DNA of 64,000 nucleotides from Phycisphaerae bacterium (GTDB taxonomy: Bacteria > Planctomycetota > Phycisphaerae > UBA1845), in the NCBI GenBank assembly GCA_029260235.1, contig JAJDDP010000053.1, positions 1 to 64,000 of the forward strand, written 5' to 3'. How positions within the stretch are numbered: position 1 is the stretch's first letter; each line of letters starts with the position of its first letter. Positions 38,501 to 45,979 of this stretch are shown in pieces. Under the pieces are notes generated by a model that saw nothing but the letters and a program-made list of their open reading frames with translations, was not told the origin of the DNA and searched no databases. The translations under genes were made by a program, and so were the position numbers.

Positions 38501-39705
38501 ATCAGAACGCCTGCGGGGCCTGCCACAGCGTGGGCGGATTGGGCGGCACAGGGACAATTCTTGTCACTCGCTTCGGACAGCAGGACAAGAGCGGCTTCAA
38601 TTCCCTGGCGTCACTCGGCGGCTCGCTCCTCCAAGCTCAATCAATTGATCCTGTCAACTGCCAGGAGGTTGTGCCTGCCGAGGCCAACATCGTCGCCTCG
38701 CGAATTACTACCGGTGTTTTTGGCGCTGGTTTGGTCGAAGCTGTGCCAGACCCCGTATTGCTTGATCTAGCGGTAAGCCCGCCGGCTGGCATCAGCGGCG
38801 TCGCCCATATGGTTGGAGCATTTGAAGACCCGATGGGCGCCCCGCTCCATGTGGGCCGCTTCGGATGGAAATCTCAAGTGGCTACCGTGCTGACTTTCTC
38901 AGCCGATGCCGCTCAGAACGAGATGGGGCTTACCAACCGCTTCATCCCGACCGAAAATGACCCCAACGGAACGATGCCACCCGAATTGGGCGTCTGCGAT
39001 GCGGTTCCTGACCCTGAAGACGGGCCGGACGGCGAAGGCTTCGACTTCATCGACCGGGTGACCGACTTCCAGCGGTTCTTGGCTCCTCCGCCGCAAACAC
39101 CGCGCGGAGGAATGACCGGTGAGGCGATCTTTGTCAACATCGGTTGCAGCGACTGCCACGCTCCGACCTTCATCACCGGCACCGCAGCCGAAGCCGCCTT
39201 GACCAATCAGGTTATCAAGCCGTACTCCGACTTCTTGGTACACGGCATGGGCACCTTGGGCGACGGCATCGAACAGGGCGGCGCCGGCGTCACCGAAATG
39301 CGCACCGTGCCCTTGTGGGGGTTACGCGTACGCGATGCCATGCTGCACGACGGACGGGTCTTGGGCGGTCTGTTTGCTGATCGAATCGATAGTGTCATCA
39401 ACTGGCACAACGCCCCCGGAAGCGAAGCCGCGACGGCCGCATCGGCCTACGCGGCGCTCCTGCAAACCGAAAAGGATGCCCTGGTCGCATTCCTCGATTC
39501 ACTGGGCAGAGCTGAGTTCGACCATGACGGCGACGGCGACGTAGATTTGAGTGACCTAGCCACTTTCGGCGCATGCCTAACCGGGCCAAGCAGCGGGCCA
39601 TACACGCCGGACGATGGCTGTGCCATCTCCGACATCGAGCAGAACGGCAGCGTGAACTTATTCGATTACAGCCTATTTCAGCGAGCCTTCACCGGATCGG
39701 AGTAA
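35521..39705 (+). CDS. Giant secreted fusion: FG-GAP repeats, Cys-rich repeats, DUF1111-like di-heme domain, dockerin-like end
   Basis: A 1394-residue exported protein. In order: signal peptide (IFLFSVCLVSTQSAKPAWA), FG-GAP/VCBS repeats (about 55-480; DVDNDGDIDIV, DLNNDGLPDVV, DLDNDGFNDVA), beta-sandwich domains (about 480-770), and four tandem Cys-rich repeats of about 45 residues (about 771-950, core DCDDGLFCNG..ETCVGG). A di-heme peroxidase-like domain of the DUF1111 kind follows (about 955-1320), with CGACH and CSDCH. Two Ca loops (DHDGDGDVDLSD and a degenerate second) close it. TGGAG precedes the ATG. The probable role is surface-attached redox or binding protein; substrate unknown. Confidence 0.88.
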   Translation: MMRVLGQTIRIFLFSVCLVSTQSAKPAWAGAGGGWIEFTDETASRLVADPGVGVSDGEEKDYAWGDVDNDGDIDIVCVRKQPFTTPGRRTNVLFMNEGIVDGQAKNGVFVDRTSQFMVDADDGGQGFLDLTNDRDVILADVNNDLWLDIITVVTISDGLPKTISHPRIYMNLGEIGGVWQGCRYEEGRIPQLFTIPGGQAVAPRLCAIAAGDVTGDGFVDLYIGDYDSGGVGGATPEDPNDDVNDRLLINNGAGFFTDSLETRMTGNMLLSAFSMAVAIEDMNGDGAMDVVKDTALNFPQRISISYNDPANVGFFDVFDVIYNNAPYHITVGDLNNDGLPDVVVTDDGQDGYLLNTGNDGAGSAQFISFAFDRFGAVDSEFGGNSVIADLDNDGFNDVAICDIDVDSPGCNRRLHLYRNLGDVPNVTLQEQSGFEPWTAIGSHDVAIFDIDGDGWKDMFIGTCSGTKVWINQPPGTLLFSYPDGMPSTLTPNVVTQFRVTVTGDGTTPQSGTGKQFVSIDGGPFVESVMAEDVPNTYFINLPGVACASEVRYYVQAEMANASLVSDPIGAPINTYSALAIFGTELLIDERFEAITPSWTATNDASLTGGAWERVDPVGTFFPSGSGLLAQPEDDAGAGAETMCFITEQHVGGGDARASDVDFGPATLTSPVIDLSGSDAIIEYARWHFSGVGGASIPDALLTEVSNDGVGWTPVHDTFDTNRAWEVVSFRVGDFVTPTATVQVRFVVEDASNNSITESGIDNFTVTRLLCDSCIDDIDCIDSLFCNGDETCIGGSCVPGTNPCPFGCDELNDVCTGCGVDADCDDGLFCSGMETCVGNVCTAGTDPCPGQLCDDGLDVCVDCLDATDCDDSVFCNGAEQCDGGLCVAGADPCPGQLCDEGGAVCFDCSSGNDCDDGLFCNGVETCVGGDCIAGTAPCAGQFCDEPTQECVIDLQPRMGDPVRNLTPSDLVRFLAGRVKFDEVLTEPNGLGPIFNQNACGACHSVGGLGGTGTILVTRFGQQDKSGFNSLASLGGSLLQAQSIDPVNCQEVVPAEANIVASRITTGVFGAGLVEAVPDPVLLDLAVSPPAGISGVAHMVGAFEDPMGAPLHVGRFGWKSQVATVLTFSADAAQNEMGLTNRFIPTENDPNGTMPPELGVCDAVPDPEDGPDGEGFDFIDRVTDFQRFLAPPPQTPRGGMTGEAIFVNIGCSDCHAPTFITGTAAEAALTNQVIKPYSDFLVHGMGTLGDGIEQGGAGVTEMRTVPLWGLRVRDAMLHDGRVLGGLFADRIDSVINWHNAPGSEAATAASAYAALLQTEKDALVAFLDSLGRAEFDHDGDGDVDLSDLATFGACLTGPSSGPYTPDDGCAISDIEQNGSVNLFDYSLFQRAFTGSE

Positions 39706-40479
39706 CGAAGCGCGGGGGATACTCTAAGACGGTGGGCCCGCCTCTATCGGGTTGACCGCAAACAGATAGAGGGCTCTGCCGCAGCGCCGGTACCTAGCGT
39801 CATCGTCGGGCTGCAAATGAGTACCCATAGTTGCCTGCCAGTGGATCGCTTGGAGAGACGGTTTCCTGCGACCCACAAGATTCTCCGGTCTGTAGCCGGG
39901 CAAGAAACTAAGCCCTGAGCACCGCATTCCGCCCTGCTCATGCCTCTGCTACATAGGTTGGAGCTGCGGGATCATCGCGTTTGTGGGTTGATCCGCAGAT
40001 CTCCAGGTGCGCCCCGAAAGGAATACAGCCCGTCCTCGTTCACATGCTATACCCCCATGCCCATGTGCCCCACAAGAGGCACGAGAATGCCGCGATGGCT
40101 GCAGGATGAGGCGGACGATACTCCGCTGCCTACGCCCACTACGACGCATAGCGCACTTCATTATTGGAATATGAAATGAAGCACCGCAACCAAGACATTG
40201 CTGGTGATTTCTTGCTAATTGTCCGGCTGCGAGGCGCCGATCTGTGGCAGAAGCGACCGGGCCGGCTCGCTCCAAAACAAGCGAGGTGGGTGCGCATCGC
40301 TAGCAGGACAGTGGAAATTGCTGTTGGGCAGTTTCGGCAAACGTCACGAAGCCCTTGGGTCTTGCCAGAGTCGCCGGAGCACTTTAGCACTGTGCTGTAG
40401 AGAAGCTGATTCGTGCAGGTGGAAGCGCTCATAGTTCCACGAGCACATTTCCAGAACTCGTAGGGAGATCACGCAGATC
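39706..40479 (+). other. Intergenic stretch without a supported gene
   Basis: About 770 bases between the giant fusion gene and the chemotaxis receptor. Short frames on both strands overlap each other and show no family. Several local stems can be drawn around 39755-39940, but none matches a riboswitch class I know well enough to name. The promoter of the receptor gene must lie near its 3' end; I find no clear consensus pair. GTAGGGAG at about 40460 may be its ribosome binding site. Confidence 0.35.
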
Positions 40480-42003
40480 ATGTCACTAAGCACCAAGCTG
40501 ATAGCAATCGCGACGGTTCAAATTCTCCTTGTCACCGGAGTTCTATTTGTGCTCTACGCAAAGGAGGCCAAACATGCCTCTCGTGAGCAAGCAGTTGAGG
40601 GTGCACGCAGCAGCATCCTCTCCGCGGAGGCCGCACGCGCAGCGATTGGAAAGCAGTGGACTCAAGGGCTGCTTAACAAGCAGGCCCTGAGGGAGTGGGC
40701 CGATGAGGGCGAACTCGGAAAGATTCTTAGCGCTGTGCCGATCGTTAACGCCTGGCGCGTGGGAGAGGATGGGGCCAAGGCACGGGGCTACGAGTTTCGG
40801 GTACCGAAGAACCAACCGAGGAATCCCAAGAACGAGCCGGACGAGTTCGAGAAGAAAGCCCTCGCGCTATTCGCCAGTGGCGAGACCGATGAATATTTTG
40901 AGGTTGACGAGGCAACTAATAATCTCCGCTTGATGCGCTCCATCAAGCTGACGGAAGAATGCATGCTGTGCCACGGCGATCCGAACACATCTATGGCTCT
41001 CTGGGGTAACGACGAAGGTCTCGATCCAACCGGTGCACGGATGGAGAACTGGAGAGTTGGAGAACCGCATGGTGCTTTTGAATTTGTCCAGTCTCTCGAT
41101 GAAGCAGATGCAGCCATTGCGGCAACACTTTGGAAGGGCGGCGGAATCACTGTGTTTCTTGCGGTCCTCGTTGTAGGTGGTGCCCACTTGATCTCATCGC
41201 GCGTAATCGTCAAGCCGCTCAATCAGGTCATCGATCAACTCGAAGATGGGGCCTCCCAAGTGAACAGCGCGTCTAGCCAAGTTTCAGTGTCTTCGCAGAA
41301 ACTGGCCGCAGCGGCAAGCGAACAGGCGGCCTCCCTGGAGCAATGTACAGCGTCCCTTGAGCAGCTGGAGTCGACGGCGCAAAGTGCAGGAAGTAAAGCC
41401 CAACAGGCGAAGTCTTGCACCGATCACGCTGCGACGGCAGCAAACGAGGGCAACAGCTCCATGGGGCAATTGAACAAGGCGATGGCTACCATCAACGACT
41501 CGTCCGATCAAATCGGCAAGATTGTCAATGTGATCGAGGAGATCGCATTCCAGACCAATCTGCTAGCGCTCAATGCAGCAGTTGAAGCAGCTCGCGCCGG
41601 CGAGCATGGGAAAGGCTTCGCCGTTGTCGCCGACGAAGTTCGCAGCCTTGCACAGCGAGCTGCCACCGCGGCTGGCGAGGTCACCACCTTGATCGAAGCA
41701 TCTGTGGACAACGTCAAGGGAGGTACGCAAGTCGCCGGCGAAGCTGGCAAGATACTGGGTGACATCTCAGGCAACGTGCAGGAGGCAGCCGCCCTGAACA
41801 GAGACATATCAACTGCCAGCGAGGATCAGACCAAGGGCCTGACTCAGATCAGTGTCGCCATGCGAGAAATGGACGCGGTCACACAGTCCAACGCAGCTGC
41901 TGCCGAAGAATCGGCGTCGGCATCAGAAGAGCTGATGGCCATGTCAACCGCGCTGAAGGAACAGACCATCGCGGAGATGGTATCGACAGTTCGGGGCAAA
42001 TAG
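40480..42003 (+). CDS. Methyl-accepting chemotaxis protein with c-type heme sensor domain
   Basis: A 507-residue inner-membrane receptor. A first membrane span (about 8-26) is followed by a periplasmic domain of the DUF3365/Tll0287-like type holding one heme c motif, CMLCH (161-165), and a second span (about 221-243). I see no clear HAMP domain. The cytoplasmic part is a long coiled coil with the conserved signalling tip ([34 protein letters not shown]). A heme in this position suggests sensing of redox state, O2, NO or CO. No che genes adjoin it, so it acts on a system coded elsewhere. Confidence 0.93.
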   Translation: MSLSTKLIAIATVQILLVTGVLFVLYAKEAKHASREQAVEGARSSILSAEAARAAIGKQWTQGLLNKQALREWADEGELGKILSAVPIVNAWRVGEDGAKARGYEFRVPKNQPRNPKNEPDEFEKKALALFASGETDEYFEVDEATNNLRLMRSIKLTEECMLCHGDPNTSMALWGNDEGLDPTGARMENWRVGEPHGAFEFVQSLDEADAAIAATLWKGGGITVFLAVLVVGGAHLISSRVIVKPLNQVIDQLEDGASQVNSASSQVSVSSQKLAAAASEQAASLEQCTASLEQLESTAQSAGSKAQQAKSCTDHAATAANEGNSSMGQLNKAMATINDSSDQIGKIVNVIEEIAFQTNLLALNAAVEAARAGEHGKGFAVVADEVRSLAQRAATAAGEVTTLIEASVDNVKGGTQVAGEAGKILGDISGNVQEAAALNRDISTASEDQTKGLTQISVAMREMDAVTQSNAAAAEESASASEELMAMSTALKEQTIAEMVSTVRGK

Positions 42004-42573
42004 AAACGCCACGGTCTCTTCGCCGTCATCTTGCAAGACCGCGGTGCATGCCTCGTCTGTATAGTGCACAAGCCCCGCCGTCTATGGGCGGATCAGCCTC
42101 CAAACGACTGCTCCAGCCTCCTGGCTGCCGACTTTGGCAGACCGGGACGCTGGTGTTTGCAGGACGCCTCGACCCTTTCCCCGTAGTAGCCATAGCCTCA
42201 TCATTGGGCTGAGCGTGCCCCTGGCTATTCGAGCCGCTGCCTCTGCCGTGGGAACACCCTCATGCTTGGCCTCCTGTTTGGGTAACTGAGCATGGCAGGA
42301 TTGCCCTCATCGCGCAACCTGAAGATCGCCGAAATGCACGCATGCTCTATCCATGATCCATGTCATTGGTGTGCCGAAGAGAGGATGACTCCGGATCCGC
42401 TGGTATGCTCGCGGCCCTACCGCGAGCCATTGCCTCCTCGACGTCAATAAGAATAGCTCCACCCTGTTTGACTGGGCGGGCGTTTTGGGTTTAGTAGGCT
42501 GATTCTCTGTTGGCGTTTGCTTGGCTGGGGCGGTTTGTCGCCCTTGCTCCGGGCGCTATTAGCTGGAGTTGCT
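42004..42573 (+). other. Intergenic stretch upstream of rsmG
   Basis: About 570 bases with no supported gene on either strand. TTGACT at 42468-42473 with TAGTAG at 42492-42497 (18-base spacer) could drive rsmG, but the -10 match is poor. GGAG about 8 bases before 42574 supports the rsmG start. Confidence 0.3.
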
Positions 42574-43314
42574 ATGCCTGATGCCCAAGATTTTGGCGCC
42601 GCGCTTGAGACTGCACTAGGCTTGCTTGGCGTTGAGGCGGTCGCTGCTCAAATCCAAAAAATGCAGGCCCATTATCGACTCTTGCTCGAGGCCAACGAGC
42701 GGGTGAACTTGACCCGCATTACCGACCCAGCGCAAGCGGCTGTTCGACTCTATGCTGACTCGGCTTCCGTGGTCGCTTGGGCAACTCAGCGCAACAAGAA
42801 AATCAGCAGCGTGCTGGATGTGGGGACTGGGGCTGGATTTCCAGCTTTGCCTTTGGCCGTGCTAGCCCCATCGTGGCGGATCACTGCCCTCGACGGCACC
42901 GGCAAGAAGATCTCCTTCCTCGATGCGGCATCCAAAGAGCTGGGTCTTGACAACCTTAGCCTAGTGCATGCTCATTCATCCCATTGGGAGCAGAAGGATC
43001 AGTTTGACTTGGTGACCTTCAAAGCCGTGGGCAACCTAGCTAGCTGCTTGCAGGCTGGGGCGGGCTTTCTCGCCCCGGGCGGAACGATTGCCGCCTTCAA
43101 GACAGCCGATCTGGATAACGACGAGTTGCAAGCCGCCAACACCCAAGCTCGGGCGCTTAGACTTGCTGTTACCCCAAAGTTTGAATACGCACTTCCCAAT
43201 TTGGGCGAAGCGGCCGGCCGGTTTGCCCTCTATCTGTTCCATCGTCCCCGACGCCAGGGACATGGGCGATCAAAAAGCCAAGGGCATCGGCGTCCCAATC
43301 GCCATCGATCTTAG
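42574..43314 (+). CDS. rsmG: 16S rRNA (guanine-527-N7)-methyltransferase RsmG
   Basis: SAM-dependent enzyme that methylates G527 of 16S rRNA (E. coli numbering). From ATG 42574 it has 246 residues. The N-terminal motif ANERVNLTRITDP is the RsmG signature, followed by the SAM-binding loop LDVGTGAGFPALPLA and the acidic LDGTGKKISFL. Later comes FDLVTFKAVG, which corresponds to the usual TSRA/VARA region in altered form. The C terminus is basic (RRQGHGRSKSQGHRR) and may help bind RNA. The frame opens at 42517 but the ribosome site GGAG selects 42574. It converges with the anti-sigma gene. Confidence 0.9.
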   Translation: MPDAQDFGAALETALGLLGVEAVAAQIQKMQAHYRLLLEANERVNLTRITDPAQAAVRLYADSASVVAWATQRNKKISSVLDVGTGAGFPALPLAVLAPSWRITALDGTGKKISFLDAASKELGLDNLSLVHAHSSHWEQKDQFDLVTFKAVGNLASCLQAGAGFLAPGGTIAAFKTADLDNDELQAANTQARALRLAVTPKFEYALPNLGEAAGRFALYLFHRPRRQGHGRSKSQGHRRPNRHRS

Positions 43315-43343
43315 AGAAACCTGCAGGGCAAGCCCGCTTTGTG

Positions 43344-45143
43344 CTACGGCGCGGGCATGCCAGAATCGCCGGGCTGGCTGGTCGTTTCCTGGTTTGATTC
43401 TGCCTGAACGATCTGCACGATGAAGGTCACCAGTTCTTCCGCTTGGGCAACCTTGCCGTTCAGGGGAGCCTCCGCCTGCCGGTCGACTTGGCCACCATCG
43501 ATGCGGGCCTCCCGAAAGCGACCCTTTCGATTCACCAAGCGCCCTGGTTCCACGGGCTTGGATCGGGCGCCGGCTTCGCCTGCAGTGGCTAGTTTGTCGA
43601 CCGAGCCTAGTTGACCTCCGATGAATTCTTTCAGGAAGCTGCTAATCTGGATATTCCCCTCATCATCGGGCGCAGGCGATTCTCTCTTGGCATCCGAGTC
43701 ATCTACCATAGCCAACCGTTCCGGTTGGACACGGCGAGGCGGTGTTGTCGCTTGGGAGGTCGGCTGAGCGAACCGTTCGGTATGTCCACTTGTCCGATCG
43801 CCCCGGGCCTTGGCCAAGGAACGCTTCGCCGACTCGGGCAGGGTCGTTGCTGCGTATAGATCCTCGGGCTTGTTGGCTTCGGACCTAACCACCTCATCAT
43901 CCACTGCGGCCAGCTTTCGCTCCGTGTCTTCATGGTAAGCGTGGAGGCTTGATTGTGGCTGAGTCTGGCGAAGAAGCGCCCGGGCTGGGCCTGACCCGCT
44001 GACCTCAATCGGCCCGACCTGAACAGTCAGCGGGCGCTCACCTTGTGCACCGCGCGACAAGGCTTCAACCAACTCGGGCAACATGCTAGCCGGTGCGCGC
44101 ACCAGAATCTGACTTTGGGCCTGTTCATCAAAGTTTACGCCCCGGGCACCTTCCAGGAAGACCGCTTGGTCAGCCGCCAGTGACTCGTCCATGGCTAGCA
44201 TATTTCCATGTGCGAGATGATTGGAAAAAGCAAAGTCAGCCACCTGGGACCGCGCCCGGAACACATCCCCCCTATTCGATGCCACCACGACCAGCTTGTT
44301 GGCTTCGTTATCGAAGCGATGGCCTGCGATGTCGTCGCCAGCGAGGTTGGCCCCGATCTTTTGCGCCAAATTCAAGCGGGCAGTCATCGCATCATGCTGG
44401 TAGCTTCTGGGGCTTGGCTCTACCGCTGGGAGGAGCACTCTGCGCGAAGGAGCAAGGGCAGCTGACTCAGCCTCAGCAAGTGGACCTGGACGCACGCTGC
44501 GTCGGCGCTCTGCTGAACCAGCAGCGCGGTCCTTCTCCTCAGTAGCGATGTCCCCAGCCACTGATCGCCCATCAAGACTGCCTACCTCCGGCGGAATTCC
44601 TGGCGAAGCAGGAATTGCCTCCAAGCCCGACGCAACAGTCGAGTCGCTCAGACCTGCATCGCTGCGCAAGTTGGTCTCCACGCGGTCAGCCTTCAGCTCT
44701 TTGCCCGCCGCATCAGCATCCACGCCCACACTTTCAGACGGGGCCGAGACACCTCCCGCAAGTCGCGGATCGGTCTCTTGGTTCATGCTGTCAAAAACGT
44801 ACCAGGCACCAGCGACGGTGATCAGCAGAGCAGCAGCCATGGAAAACAGTTGCCGGGCCGAACTCCACGGAGAGGTCCGGCGAACTGGAGCGTTCTCTGG
44901 TTCATCCAGAAGAGCTCGCCGCTCAGCATCTGCGGTCAAACTCTGCAGCAGGTCTGCAGGTGCTTGGCCCGCGGGAAGGCTGCGAACCAACCCTGCCATC
45001 TGGCGAAGTTCATCGAGTTGGGCGCGCACTGCAGGATCAGCCAGCACCAATTGCTCGACAGCTTCGCGCTCGTTGGCGGTCAGCTCGTCGTCCACATAGG
45101 CGGACAAATACTCCCCAATCGTTTCATGGTTTAGCGAAGCCAT
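43344..45143 (-). CDS. Transmembrane anti-sigma factor
   Basis: A 599-residue protein with an N-terminal anti-sigma-like helical domain (GEYLSAYVDDELTANEREAV), one membrane span at about residues 98-117 (LFSMAAALLITVAGAWYVF), and a long outer region rich in polar, low-complexity segments. It starts one base after the stop of the ECF sigma gene (TGA-G-ATG), so the pair is translationally coupled. The classic zinc anti-sigma motif (H-x3-C-x2-C) is missing, so it would bind its sigma without that zinc site. The outer domain probably receives an envelope signal, not known. Confidence 0.82.
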   Translation of the reverse strand: MASLNHETIGEYLSAYVDDELTANEREAVEQLVLADPAVRAQLDELRQMAGLVRSLPAGQAPADLLQSLTADAERRALLDEPENAPVRRTSPWSSARQLFSMAAALLITVAGAWYVFDSMNQETDPRLAGGVSAPSESVGVDADAAGKELKADRVETNLRSDAGLSDSTVASGLEAIPASPGIPPEVGSLDGRSVAGDIATEEKDRAAGSAERRRSVRPGPLAEAESAALAPSRRVLLPAVEPSPRSYQHDAMTARLNLAQKIGANLAGDDIAGHRFDNEANKLVVVASNRGDVFRARSQVADFAFSNHLAHGNMLAMDESLAADQAVFLEGARGVNFDEQAQSQILVRAPASMLPELVEALSRGAQGERPLTVQVGPIEVSGSGPARALLRQTQPQSSLHAYHEDTERKLAAVDDEVVRSEANKPEDLYAATTLPESAKRSLAKARGDRTSGHTERFAQPTSQATTPPRRVQPERLAMVDDSDAKRESPAPDDEGNIQISSFLKEFIGGQLGSVDKLATAGEAGARSKPVEPGRLVNRKGRFREARIDGGQVDRQAEAPLNGKVAQAEELVTFIVQIVQAESNQETTSQPGDSGMPAP

Positions 45144-45144
45144 C

Positions 45145-45870
45145 TCATCCGCTCCCTTGGGGCAACACAGGCTCCAACAGTTTTCGCAAAGCCAACCTTC
45201 CCCGATGAAGCCGCGATTTCACCGTGCCCGTGGCGATGCCCAACACCTCGCCTATCCTGGCATAATCGAAGTCTTCAATATCTCGCAAGACGATCACTGC
45301 CCTGAAATCATCTTCTAGCATACCTAGAGCAGCAATAACGTGTCCGTGCATCTCATTGACCATGGCGGGCTGGGCGGGGTCACTGGCGATGTTTTCCTGC
45401 ATCCGCGCCGCCAAAGTCGCAGCCTGAGAACCTGCGACGCTGGGGCGGGTGGGGACGTCCAGAGATTGCGTCTTTCGCCGCTTCATGGTCCGTCCGTGGG
45501 ATAGCGCCAGATTTACTGCAATTCGAAACAACCACGTGTAGAAGCTACTGGCACCTTGGAAGGAGCCGATTGACTCATAGGCCTTGATGAATGCGTCCTG
45601 GGTTAAATCACGGGCGTCTTCGGCGTGTCCGCAGATTCTCCAGACCGCGTTGTACACGCGATCTTGATAGCGCAGGACCAACTCGGCAAAGGCGCTCATG
45701 TCACCTGCCTGTAGGCAACGCACCAAGGCTTGGTCATCTCGCTCTGTCAGACGGGCAGCTGCCTCCACAATATCGGTTCCTCTACCGGTGTTAGACGTCG
45801 AACCAAAGCCAGAGTTCCACAATTCCCGGGCTGATTTGGGCGACCCGGCAGCGAGCTTCTCGGCGCGCAT
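45145..45870 (-). CDS. ECF-type RNA polymerase sigma factor
   Basis: Extracytoplasmic-function sigma factor, 241 residues. Region 2 is clear (AFAELVLRYQDRVYNAVWRI, then DARDLTQDAFIKAYESIGSF) as is region 4 (DFDYARIGEVLGIATGTVKS followed by RLHRGRLALRKLL). An N-terminal extension of about 45 residues precedes region 2. It is followed at once by its cognate anti-sigma gene. It is expected to be released by an envelope signal and to transcribe its own operon; the target promoter is not identifiable here. Confidence 0.93.
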   Translation of the reverse strand: MRAEKLAAGSPKSARELWNSGFGSTSNTGRGTDIVEAAARLTERDDQALVRCLQAGDMSAFAELVLRYQDRVYNAVWRICGHAEDARDLTQDAFIKAYESIGSFQGASSFYTWLFRIAVNLALSHGRTMKRRKTQSLDVPTRPSVAGSQAATLAARMQENIASDPAQPAMVNEMHGHVIAALGMLEDDFRAVIVLRDIEDFDYARIGEVLGIATGTVKSRLHRGRLALRKLLEPVLPQGSG

Positions 45871-45979
45871 CGCCCGCCTCAGCCGATAACATCATCTTGC
45901 CCGGCTCAACCCTGCTGGTCAAACCAAGATGCTTCAGCCAAGTCGCGAAGCTGCTGGCCCGCGGTGAGGTGCAAGCTTG

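Noticed and set aside
39755-39940. Stem-rich segment with a few bases like a cyclic di-GMP riboswitch (GCAAAC, CCGGTACCTAGCG)
   Set aside because: The conserved GEMM core and pairing pattern are not present; the gene downstream is more than 500 bases away.
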